A stretch of 64,000 bases of DNA from positions 1-64,000 of the forward strand of contig CAKSWC010000001.1 of NCBI GenBank assembly GCA_934511365.1. The letters are read 5' to 3'. Origin of the DNA: an uncultured Eubacteriales bacterium (GTDB lineage Bacteria > Bacillota > Clostridia > Oscillospirales > Acutalibacteraceae). This document shows, in pieces, positions 56,653 to 64,000 of the stretch (positions within the stretch are counted from its first letter, which is position 1; each line of letters opens with the position of its first letter). The position numbers were made by a program, and so were the translations under genes. The notes under the pieces were generated by a model, which had not been told where the DNA came from, did no database searches, and worked only from the letters and a program-made list of their open reading frames with translations.

Positions 56653-57876
56653 ATGAAATTCAAACCACCGTTCAAACGCAAAAAAGACCCGTTTCCGGAA
56701 AATGTTCCGCCAAGGGTCAAAAACAGTTATTACACATTTTCAAAAGAATATCCGGCCGCAAAAATCATTAAAACAAAACACGTTAAAACCAAAAAAGAGC
56801 GCGCCGCCGCCTTTTTCCGCGCCGCGCTTGCCGTGCTTTGCTTTTGCGCCGTTGTCTGCGTATCGTTTTTTGCGGTGAGTCTCGGTCTGAAGTTTTCAAA
56901 CAAGCCGTTGCTTTCCGCAGACTCCGAGTTTTCTTCATCAGACAAAAAAGGCGAAGAGAATCTTTTTGCCTCAGATTCACTGAAAGCGCTATATATGCCG
57001 TATGAGCTTCTTTCAAGCCGGAAAGAGCTTTCATCGTTCATCAGGAAGATTAACCGCAAAGACTGCAACAGCGTTGTTATTGACTTCAAAACAGAAAACG
57101 GAAAACTTGTCTATTCCTCGCAGACCGAGCTTGCTCGACTTGGAAAATGCGCCGTTTTTGACAATGAAACAGTCAAAAATGCACTGAACCTTTTCAAATC
57201 AAAAAACATCAATGTTGTTGCAAGATTCTTCTGCTTTGAGGACCCGGCGGCAAGCACCGCCGAGCCGGATTACGCTGTGAAATACAAGGATACTCAGGTT
57301 CTCTGGCACGAAAATCTTTCGGAGGGTACGGGCAAAACCTGGCTCAATCCCTACTCACTCGGCGCAGTGAATTACCTGCTTGATTCGATGAAGGAAATTT
57401 CATCACTCGGCGTGAGCGGCTTTATTCTTGAGTCAGCTTCATTTCCAAAAGGCGACATTACGGCAGCAGGTTTCCCCGGGGAAAAGAATGCGAGTGCGCG
57501 TGCGCAAACACTGCTTGACTTCATTCAAAAAGCGAAGCAAGCCTTGCCACAAGGCTGTTTTCTCCTGCTTTCAATCAATGCAGACAGCCTCACAAATGAA
57601 AACACTTCCGCCTCATATGCAAACTCGCTTTTAAGAAGCAGCGCAGACGGCGTTTGCCTCAACACCGCCGTTCGTCCGGAAAACTACATTGCGGACAGAA
57701 AGAGCGGCTATTCCTCAATGCTCTCGCTATTCTCATTGTTCAAACAAAAACAAAACGAAACTGCTGTTTTGGCGCCCGTCATAAACATTGATGAATACAG
57801 CAGAAAATATATCAGAGTTCTTGAAAACAGCGGCTATAAAAGCTTCATGCTGTTTGATGAAAGCGGAAATTATTAA
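56653..57876 (+). CDS. Membrane-anchored putative glycoside hydrolase (DUF4015-like)
   Basis: The start is at ATG 56653 or the in-frame ATG 56644, giving 407-410 residues. A cytoplasmic basic tail precedes one membrane segment near 58-80. The extracytoplasmic region (about 105-407) looks like a barrel of the DUF4015 glycosidase-like family: ALYMPYELLSSRKELSSFIR, NSVVIDFKTENGKLVYSS, NVVARFFCFEDPA, WLNPYSLGAVNYLLDSMKEI and VSGFILESASFP. It ends in SGYKSFMLFDESG. Family members are found near envelope genes; the substrate is unknown. It follows the RnfA-like gene by 33 nt, probably in the same transcript. Confidence 0.72.
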   Translation: MKFKPPFKRKKDPFPENVPPRVKNSYYTFSKEYPAAKIIKTKHVKTKKERAAAFFRAALAVLCFCAVVCVSFFAVSLGLKFSNKPLLSADSEFSSSDKKGEENLFASDSLKALYMPYELLSSRKELSSFIRKINRKDCNSVVIDFKTENGKLVYSSQTELARLGKCAVFDNETVKNALNLFKSKNINVVARFFCFEDPAASTAEPDYAVKYKDTQVLWHENLSEGTGKTWLNPYSLGAVNYLLDSMKEISSLGVSGFILESASFPKGDITAAGFPGEKNASARAQTLLDFIQKAKQALPQGCFLLLSINADSLTNENTSASYANSLLRSSADGVCLNTAVRPENYIADRKSGYSSMLSLFSLFKQKQNETAVLAPVINIDEYSRKYIRVLENSGYKSFMLFDESGNY

Positions 57877-57884
57877 GTAAAAAG

Positions 57885-57927
57885 CAAAAAACGCCGGCGG
57901 CTCATGACTGAACCGCCGGTTTATTTT
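57885..57927. terminator. Bidirectional terminator
   Basis: CCGGCGG-TC pairs with GA-CCGCCGG around a short loop, with T-rich ends on both strands, between two convergent genes. Confidence 0.88.
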
Positions 57928-57930
57928 TGT

Positions 57931-58569
57931 TCATATGAGTTCAAGAAGTTCCTGCGGAGCATCAACAATATGTTTTGCTCCGGAGGAAAGGAGGAGTTCA
58001 CGGCTTCTGTAGCCCCAAGTTACGCCGACCATTTCAAGTCCGGCGTTTTTTGCCGTTTGAACGTCAACCTCGCTGTCACCAACATATAGAGCCTCCTCTT
58101 TTTGCGCGCCGAGCAGAGAGAGAGCCTTATAGACATTGGCCGGAGAGGGTTTCCTCTCGCTCTCATCAGAGACGCCGAAAGCGCAGGTCAGGTGCGGAAA
58201 ATACTTTTTGCAAAGGCCCTTAACACCGGCATCGAGCTTGTTTGAAACAACGGCGGTGCCTATTCCCTTTTCGCCAAGCGCACGGATAAGCTCATTCACG
58301 CCGGCATAAGGCGCAGTGGTATCCTCCATATGCTCAAGATAATGGCCGCGGAATTTTTCAAAGCAAGCCTTTTCGTCCTCTCCACTCGTTCCCTTCGGAA
58401 CGCTCCGGTGCATGAGCATTATGACTCCGTTTCCGATGAATGAGCGCACCTCGTCAACTGTGCGTTCCGGATAGCCGCAGCAGCGCAAAGCAAAATTCAC
58501 GCTCGCGGCGAGGTCGGAAAGAGTGTTGAGCAGCGTTCCGTCAAGGTCAAAGATTACTGCTTTTTTCAT
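57931..58569 (-). CDS. HAD-superfamily phosphatase, phosphoglycolate-phosphatase-like
   Basis: The 212-residue protein has the HAD motifs: KAVIFDLDGTLLNTLSDLAA (motif I Asp residues), TAVVSNKLDAGV (motif II), ERKPSPANVYKAL (motif III Lys) and ALYVGDSEVDVQTAKNAGLE (motif IV). A helical cap lies between about 16 and 85. It dephosphorylates a small phosphate ester; Gph-like specificity is by analogy. It starts 12 nt after the glgP stop, so both are one operon. Confidence 0.88.
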   Translation of the reverse strand: MKKAVIFDLDGTLLNTLSDLAASVNFALRCCGYPERTVDEVRSFIGNGVIMLMHRSVPKGTSGEDEKACFEKFRGHYLEHMEDTTAPYAGVNELIRALGEKGIGTAVVSNKLDAGVKGLCKKYFPHLTCAFGVSDESERKPSPANVYKALSLLGAQKEEALYVGDSEVDVQTAKNAGLEMVGVTWGYRSRELLLSSGAKHIVDAPQELLELI

Positions 58570-58580
58570 GTTGCATCACC

Positions 58581-60986
58581 TTATTTTACAGGCTTTGTGT
58601 GCCAAATATCCCTTGCATAATCATTGACGGCGCGGTCGGCGGCAAAGCGGCCCGCACCCGCAATATTGATAAGCGACATTTTGTTCCAATGTTCCTTATC
58701 CGTCCAAAGAGTGTCAATTTTCTTTTGAGCGTTTCTGTAATCAGCAAAGTCGGCAAGAACCATATACGGATCGTGATGAATGATTGTGTTGCCAATCTCC
58801 GGGAACTGTTTTGAACCGATTCCGTGCTGAACAAATTCAATAACGGCGCGCAGTTCTGGGTTATTGTTGAAATAATTCATCGGAACATAACCGGTGCGTT
58901 TGAGGTCATTGACCTCCGGAGTTGTCATTCCGAAAAGAATCATATTCTCATCGCCAACGGCCTCATGAATTTCAACATTTGCGCCGTCAAGAGTGCCGAG
59001 GGTGATTGCTCCGTTCAGCATAAGCTTCATGTTGCCGGTTCCGCTCGCCTCTGTGCCTGCAAGGGAAATCTGCTCGCTGATGTCGGCGGCAGGCATAAGC
59101 CTTTCCGCAGCGGTAACATTGTAATCTTCAACATAAACAATCTTGAGTCTGCCCTTGACATCGGGGTCGTTGTTGACAAGATCCGCAAGAGCAACAATGA
59201 AGCTGATAATCTTTTTCGCCATGAAATAGCCGGATGCTGCCTTTGCGCCAAAAATATAGGTATGCGGAACATAATTTCCGTTCGGGTTCGCCTTGATTTC
59301 AAGATATTTTGCAACAATTTGGAAGGCGTTGAGGTGCTGGCGCTTGTATTCATGAAGGCGCTTCACCTGAACGTCAAAGACCGAGGACGGGTCAAGCTCA
59401 ATTCCGGTTTTCTTTTTAATGAGAGCGGCAAAGTTTTCCTTGTTATGAAGCTTAACTTTTCCGAGTGCTTCAAGAACGGCCTTGTCGTTCTGATATTCAT
59501 TAAGCTTGGAAAGCTCGGCGGCATTGGTGATAAAGCCTTTACCAATGAGACCTTCAATGAGCTTTGAAAGCTCCGGATTGGCCTGACACAACCAGCGGCG
59601 ATGGGCAATTCCGTTTGTTACATTGGTGAACTTTTCCGGAGTGAGCTTATAATACTCATTGAAAAGCGAGTCTTTAAGAATCTGGCTGTGAAGGGCGGAA
59701 ACGCCGTTGACACTGTGGCAGGAGGCAACGCAAAGGTTCGCCATTCTGACAACGCCGCCGGATATTACGGCGAGTTCTTCAACTTTGCCTGCATCGTGGG
59801 TCATTTCCCAGATGTGGGCGCGATATCTGTTGTCAATTTCTTTTATAATTTGATAAATACGCGGAAGAAGCGACTGAATGAGGCTTTCCGGCCAGCACTC
59901 AAGAGCCTCTTTCATTACGGTGTGGTTTGTGTATGCACACGTTGCGGTAACAATTTTCCATGCATCGTCCCAGCCGTAGCCGCATTCATCAAGCATAATA
60001 CGCATAAGTTCGGGAATTGAAAGAGTCGGGTGAGTATCGTTGATGTGAACGGCGTTCTTTTCCGCAAAGTTTTCCATCGTTGAATAGTGACGCAGGTGCC
60101 TTTTAACAATATCCTGAATCGAAGCGGAAACAAGAAAATACTGCTGTTTGAGGCGCAGACTCTTTCCCTCCGGGTGGTTATCCGAGGGATAAAGAATCTT
60201 GCTGATAACCTCGGCCATAGCGGCCTGTTCCATCGCTTTCATATACTGACCTTGGTCAAAAAGGTGCATATCAAGCGAGGGCGCCTTGCTCTTCCAAAGG
60301 CGCAGAATACTGTAACCATTTCCGCCGTTGCCGGAAACAAACATATCATACGGCATGGCGGTAATTTTTGTATCTCCGGTTATTTCAACTGAATGATACT
60401 GATTATCCCAACTGTCGTTAACCTGACCGCCAAAGCTGACCTCAACGGACTCCTGCTCGCGCGGAACAAGCCAGACCTCACCGCCGGGAAGCCAGAAATC
60501 CGGAAGCTCGGTCTGCCAGCCGTCAACAAGTCTCTGCTTGAAAATTCCGCATTCATAAAGGATGCAGTAACCCATGCCGTTATAGCCCTGAGTTGCAAGG
60601 CCGTCAAGATAGCAGGCCGCAAGACGGCCGAGGCCGCCGTTTCCGAGTCCTGCGTCGGGTTCGCAGTCATAGAGTTTGTCAAGGCTGATATCAAAATCCT
60701 TGAGCGCCGAGGCAAAAGTATTCGTCAGTCCGAGGTTGAAAAGGTTATTTTTAAGCGAGCGACCCATGAGAAATTCCATGCTGAGGTAATAGATTTTTTT
60801 GGAATCGGACTGCTCAGCCTTTTTGCGGAATTCGCGCACGCCCTCATGCATAAGGTCGCGGACAATGAGAGCAACCGCTTTATAATACTGTTCATCGGTC
60901 GCCTCTTGAACGCCGACGCCGAAATAATGGGAAAGTTTTCCCGATATAAGCTCCTTTGCTTGAGCCTTTGTGAGAGAGTATTTCAT
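58581..60986 (-). CDS. glgP: Glycogen/starch phosphorylase
   Basis: The 801-residue protein has full-length GT35 features: YLSMEFLMGRSLKNNLFNLG, DAGLGNGGLGRLAACYLDGL, HINDTHPTLSIPELMRIMLD, NVTNGIAHRRWL, VFDVQVKRLHEYKRQHLN and the PLP-Lys motif GTEASGTGNMKLMLNGAITL near 650. It releases glucose-1-phosphate from glycogen or maltodextrin. AGGAGGTTTTGT is the ribosome site. Confidence 0.96.
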   Translation of the reverse strand: MKYSLTKAQAKELISGKLSHYFGVGVQEATDEQYYKAVALIVRDLMHEGVREFRKKAEQSDSKKIYYLSMEFLMGRSLKNNLFNLGLTNTFASALKDFDISLDKLYDCEPDAGLGNGGLGRLAACYLDGLATQGYNGMGYCILYECGIFKQRLVDGWQTELPDFWLPGGEVWLVPREQESVEVSFGGQVNDSWDNQYHSVEITGDTKITAMPYDMFVSGNGGNGYSILRLWKSKAPSLDMHLFDQGQYMKAMEQAAMAEVISKILYPSDNHPEGKSLRLKQQYFLVSASIQDIVKRHLRHYSTMENFAEKNAVHINDTHPTLSIPELMRIMLDECGYGWDDAWKIVTATCAYTNHTVMKEALECWPESLIQSLLPRIYQIIKEIDNRYRAHIWEMTHDAGKVEELAVISGGVVRMANLCVASCHSVNGVSALHSQILKDSLFNEYYKLTPEKFTNVTNGIAHRRWLCQANPELSKLIEGLIGKGFITNAAELSKLNEYQNDKAVLEALGKVKLHNKENFAALIKKKTGIELDPSSVFDVQVKRLHEYKRQHLNAFQIVAKYLEIKANPNGNYVPHTYIFGAKAASGYFMAKKIISFIVALADLVNNDPDVKGRLKIVYVEDYNVTAAERLMPAADISEQISLAGTEASGTGNMKLMLNGAITLGTLDGANVEIHEAVGDENMILFGMTTPEVNDLKRTGYVPMNYFNNNPELRAVIEFVQHGIGSKQFPEIGNTIIHHDPYMVLADFADYRNAQKKIDTLWTDKEHWNKMSLINIAGAGRFAADRAVNDYARDIWHTKPVK

Positions 60987-61042
60987 ACAAAACCTCCAAA
61001 ATTAATAAAAAAACTGCCTTATTTAACACTACACAGTTGTAT

Positions 61043-61071
61043 ATTTTATACTAAAAACACCCGGATTTCAA
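61043..61071 (-). promoter_or_regulatory. Promoter of glgP
   Basis: TTGAAA, a 17-nt spacer and TAAAAT (within TATAAAAT) on the minus strand. The 61072-61175 stretch shows no gene. Confidence 0.55.
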
Positions 61072-61175
61072 GGGGTAATGAGAAGAAAATTTCTTCCGCT
61101 CATATTTTTGTTCAAACACAACATAAATCAGCTAAAGACCATGTTAAAATGAATGAAATTTGCATTCCAAAGCGC

Positions 61176-61220
61176 AAAACAAACGCCGACCGGGCGCTGT
61201 GTAAACCCGATCGGTGTTTG
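61176..61220 (-). terminator. Terminator of asnB
   Basis: CAAACACCGATCGGG pairs with CCCGGTCGGCGTTTG with three mismatch or wobble positions, followed by TTTTG on the minus strand. Confidence 0.7.
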
Positions 61221-61223
61221 ATA

Positions 61224-61249
61224 TTACAAGCCGGCAGTGCCGGTTGTAA
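61224..61249. repeat. Near-palindrome between asnB and its terminator
   Basis: TTACAAGCCGG and CCGGTTGTAA pair around a 5-nt centre. It adds a second hairpin to the asnB 3' untranslated region, or could be a protein site. Confidence 0.5.
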
Positions 61250-61291
61250 GCATATTTTAGGCCGTCTGCAAAAGCGCAGGAGAGAGGAAAA

Positions 61292-62872
61292 TCATTTTCC
61301 GCTGTCCCCGTAGTTTGAAAGGACACGCGCAGACGGGTCATTGACGTTGCAGCCCTCCCAGTTCTTGTTCGGCATCCAGAAGTCATTGACCATTCTTGCC
61401 TGGCCGGGATAATACTTTTCAAAAATCTCGCGGTAAAGCAAGGACTCCTTTGTGAACGGAGTGGCAAATGTATATTTCTTAATCTTTTCTTTGAATTCTT
61501 CATCGGTATAGGTTTCTTCCGCGTATTTCTTGAGGTCATCGACCATTGAATGACCAACAGCATCGGAAAACGCCGCCTTTTCGCGCATAAGAATATCGTG
61601 CGGAAGCCAGTCACCCTCAAAAGCGTGGCGCAAAAGGAACTTGCCTTTGTTATATTTGTTCATCTTGACCTCAGGGTCGAGTGCCATAACATAGCGAACA
61701 AAGTCAAGGTCGCCAAACGGTACCCTCGCCTCAAGCGAGTTGACGGAAATGCAACGGTCGGCGCGCAGAACGTCATACATATAAAGCTCATGAACGCGCT
61801 TTTGCGCCTCTTTTTGAAACTCCTTTGCCGAGGGTGCAAAGTCGGTGTATTTATATCCGAACAGCTCGTCTGAAACCTCACCGGTGAGAAGGACACGCAG
61901 GTCGGTGTTCTCGTGGATATACTTGCAAACAAGATACATTCCGATTGAAGCGCGAATTGTTGTGATATCATAAGTTCCGAGCAAAGCCACAACCTGCGGC
62001 AAAGCCTCGATAACATCCTGCTCGGTGATGATGACCTCGGTGTGATCGGTTCCGATATAATCGGCAACCTCCTTTGCATACTTGAGGTCTATGGCGTCGG
62101 TACTCATACCAATGGCATATGTTTTGATTTTTTCCTTTGAAAGCTTTGCGGCAACGCTGCAAACAAGCGAGGAATCAAGACCGCCGGAAAGCAAAAAGCC
62201 AACAGGAACATCGGAATCAAGGCGTTTTTCAATTCCGGCAACAAGCTTTTCGCGGATATTTTTGCACGCGGTTTCAACGTCGTCATAGATAATCTTTTGC
62301 GGAACGCTGATATCGCAATAGCAAGTGAATTTTCCGTCCTTATAGTAATGACCGGGCGGAAAAGGCATGACCTCAACGCAAAGGCCGACAAGGTTTTTCG
62401 CCTCGCTGGCAAAAAGCATTTTTCCGTCTTTATCAAGTCCGTAAAACAACGGTCTGATTCCGATAGGGTCACGCGCCGCAATGTATTCATGAGTTTTTCC
62501 GTCATAAATTATGAGAGCAAACTCCGCGTCAAGCTTTTTGAACATATCCGTTCCGTATTCCTCATAAAGCGGCAAAAGCAGCTCACAGTCGGAATCGCTG
62601 ACAAAAGTATAGCCCTTTTCAATAAGTTCCCTTTTGAGCTTTCTGAAGCCATAAAGTTCTCCGTTGCAGACAACAAAATTTCCGTTTTTTTCAAAGGGCT
62701 GCATTCCGCTCTCCTCAACGCCCATAATTGCAAGGCGATGGAAGCCGAGGAAGCCCTTTCCCGTGTTTATCACACGGGACATATCAGGACCCCTGGACTT
62801 TGTTTTTTCAAAGCCCTTTTCAAATTCTTCAAGCGGCAGCGTTTCGCCGCAGTATCCCATTATTGAGCACAT
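61292..62872 (-). CDS. asnB: Asparagine synthetase (glutamine-hydrolysing)
   Basis: The 526-residue enzyme begins with Met-Cys, the amidotransferase nucleophile, in CSIMGYCGETLPLEEFEKGF. The glutaminase domain has FLGFHRLAIMG, FVVCNGELYGF and AARDPIGIRPLFYGL. The synthetase domain has the PP-loop FLLSGGLDSSLVCSVAA near 235, ATTDAIDL-like TYAIGMSTDAIDLKYAKEVA and LLTGEVSDELFGYKY. It makes asparagine from aspartate with glutamine nitrogen and ATP. It follows the glutamine synthetase gene by 16 nt. Confidence 0.95.
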   Translation of the reverse strand: MCSIMGYCGETLPLEEFEKGFEKTKSRGPDMSRVINTGKGFLGFHRLAIMGVEESGMQPFEKNGNFVVCNGELYGFRKLKRELIEKGYTFVSDSDCELLLPLYEEYGTDMFKKLDAEFALIIYDGKTHEYIAARDPIGIRPLFYGLDKDGKMLFASEAKNLVGLCVEVMPFPPGHYYKDGKFTCYCDISVPQKIIYDDVETACKNIREKLVAGIEKRLDSDVPVGFLLSGGLDSSLVCSVAAKLSKEKIKTYAIGMSTDAIDLKYAKEVADYIGTDHTEVIITEQDVIEALPQVVALLGTYDITTIRASIGMYLVCKYIHENTDLRVLLTGEVSDELFGYKYTDFAPSAKEFQKEAQKRVHELYMYDVLRADRCISVNSLEARVPFGDLDFVRYVMALDPEVKMNKYNKGKFLLRHAFEGDWLPHDILMREKAAFSDAVGHSMVDDLKKYAEETYTDEEFKEKIKKYTFATPFTKESLLYREIFEKYYPGQARMVNDFWMPNKNWEGCNVNDPSARVLSNYGDSGK

Positions 62873-62888
62873 CGGGAATAACCACCTT

Positions 62889-64000
62889 TCATCTTACGGA
62901 GAAAAGCAGCTCACCGTATGAGGGATACGGCCACTTCTCCTTCGGTGCAATCGTTTCAATTTCATCAACAGAGATTCTCAAAATTCTCATATCGTCCAGA
63001 ATCTTTGTCTTATAGAAATCCGCAAGCTCTGTGAAGCTTTCAATGGACTTTGAGGAAAGGAGGTCATCTTCAAGCTTTCTGACCGCTCTGTATGCCGCGC
63101 CCAGGAGAGCCGAAACACTCTTAACCGTCTCTTTTTCATAGGTGCAGTCCGCCTCAGGCATAAAGGCCGCTTTCTTTGCGGCGCCATCGGCAAGTTCACA
63201 GGAGAACCCGCTCATTGCCGGAAGAATGTCCTTTCTTACCATGTCAAGCATGGTGAGCGCTTCAATATTGATAACCTTGCAGTAGTTTTCAAGGCGAACC
63301 TCATGGCGCGCCGTAATTTCCGGAACGGTGAGAACCTTGTGGTCGGTGAAGAGCTTGACGTTTTTAACATCAAGCATATGAGCAAGAGCGTCCGGAGTGG
63401 TCTTGAGGTTTTTGAGTCCGCGTCTTTCCGCCTCGGCAATCCACGAATCGTCATAGCCGTCTCCGTTGAAAATGATGCGCTTATGCTCTTTTATCGTTCT
63501 CTTGATAAGATCATGGAGAGCACCTTCAAAGTCTTTTGCTCCCTCAAGTTCATCTGCAAACTGCTTGAGTTCTTCCGCAACGGAAGTGTTGAGAACGGTG
63601 TTTGCACAGGAAATTGACGATGCCGAACCAAGCATACGGAACTCAAACTTGTTGCCGGTGAAAGCAAAGGGGCTTGTTCTGTTTCTGTCGGTAGTATCTT
63701 TCGGGAATTTCGGAAGAGTGTGAACGCCGATTCTCATAAGCTCTTTTTGTCTTGGGTCAAAATGCTCGTCCTTTTCAATGGCATCAAGAATTTCCGAGAG
63801 GTCGGTGCCAAGGAACATTGAAACGATTGCCGGAGGAGCCTCGTTTGCTCCGAGTCTGTGGTCATTTCCGGCGGAGGCAACGGAAATTCTCAAAAGCTCC
63901 TGATATTCATCAACAGCCTTGATAACGGCGCAAAGGAAAAGCAAAAACTGCGCGTTTTCATAAGGCGTTTCGCCCGGCTCAAGGAGGTTAACTCCCGTAT
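62889..64000 (-). CDS. glnN: Type III glutamine synthetase (3' part)
   Basis: The reading frame enters from beyond 64000 (NLLEPGETPYENAQFLLF at the edge), so the N-terminal half is missing. The visible 370 codons carry GSIII signatures: GNDHRLGANEAPPAIVSMFL, DRNRTSPFAFTGNKFEFRML and SSISCANTVLNTSVAEELKQ, with a long helical C-terminus (RKDILPAMSGFSCELADGAA). It makes glutamine from glutamate and ammonia. It is the first gene of the asnB pair, so nitrogen assimilation runs directly into asparagine synthesis. Confidence 0.95.
   Translation of the reverse strand, partial: TGVNLLEPGETPYENAQFLLFLCAVIKAVDEYQELLRISVASAGNDHRLGANEAPPAIVSMFLGTDLSEILDAIEKDEHFDPRQKELMRIGVHTLPKFPKDTTDRNRTSPFAFTGNKFEFRMLGSASSISCANTVLNTSVAEELKQFADELEGAKDFEGALHDLIKRTIKEHKRIIFNGDGYDDSWIAEAERRGLKNLKTTPDALAHMLDVKNVKLFTDHKVLTVPEITARHEVRLENYCKVINIEALTMLDMVRKDILPAMSGFSCELADGAAKKAAFMPEADCTYEKETVKSVSALLGAAYRAVRKLEDDLLSSKSIESFTELADFYKTKILDDMRILRISVDEIETIAPKEKWPYPSYGELLFSVR

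Noticed and set aside
60393..61313. 306-codon plus-strand frame opposite glgP
   Set aside because: Antisense shadow of glgP and the asnB terminator region; Ser/Lys-rich with no family features.

Overview
The window looks like a chromosomal segment of an anaerobic, spore-forming, gut-type Clostridia (Oscillospirales/Ruminococcaceae-like; inferred from protein character only). Supporting signs are a sigma-G gene, strong AGGAGG ribosome sites, TTGACA/TATAAT promoters, GH2/GH27/GH36 glycosidases, a type III glutamine synthetase, a Sec-exported Cys-repeat/Fn3 protein and Rnf-type membrane subunits. There is no rRNA, CRISPR array, prophage or intact insertion sequence.

Layout. 1-6.6 kb: tRNA-Ala, RlmA-type methyltransferase, Cys-tRNA(Pro) deacylase, a lipoprotein with lamin-tail and CotH domains, a DUF47/Pit phosphate pair and a decayed cupin. 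6.7-13.5 kb: a secreted Cys-repeat protein, a lipoprotein, remnants of a carbohydrate-binding protein, a two-component system with a structured leader, and a SWIM zinc-finger gene broken by a frameshift. 13.6-17.1 kb: greA, lysS and an XRE regulator, bracketed by an inverted 51-bp hairpin repeat. 17.2-21.4 kb: a GH36 alpha-galactosidase, CBM9-like protein and NahK-like sugar kinase operon. 21.5-32 kb: a 2444-residue secreted repeat protein, four very small peptide genes each with its own promoter and terminator, and an alpha/beta-hydrolase-like secreted protein. 32-38.2 kb: the operon iolG-iolB-iolD-iolE-metallophosphoesterase. 38.4-46.2 kb: LacZ, SigG, small envelope proteins and LigA. 46.3-52.7 kb: metY-cysK with an upstream leader ORF, then the cluster trmO-AEC transporter-GH27-flavin-binding protein on the other strand. 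52.8-64 kb: rpe, a MecA-like gene, an RnfD/RnfE/RnfA-like set followed by a putative glycosidase, glgP-HAD phosphatase, asnB and the 3' part of a type III glutamine synthetase gene.

The most novel-looking part is 28.9-32.1 kb. Four monocistronic genes encode predicted amphipathic peptides of 32-50 residues. Each has a near-identical promoter (TTGAC-17-TAAYAT), a small CAGT/ACTG leader hairpin, a strong AAGGAGG-type ribosome site and its own terminator. The peptides share a phenylalanine-rich motif, FFxxI(F), that also ends or nearly ends the two large Sec-exported proteins on either side. This suggests a co-evolved peptide/secreted-protein system of unknown function. Other points of interest are an Rnf-like set without B, C or G and with lost cluster cysteines, a response-regulator leader that can bury its own ribosome site, a LysRS fused to a tRNA-binding domain, and a GH27 enzyme with an inserted carbohydrate-binding-like domain.

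The genes suggest a host-glycan and plant-oligosaccharide fermenter. It would release galactose with GH36, GH27 and GH2 enzymes, phosphorylate sugars with the NahK-like kinase, use inositol (steps downstream of IolD/IolB are not in this window), store glycogen, and assimilate sulfide and ammonia.
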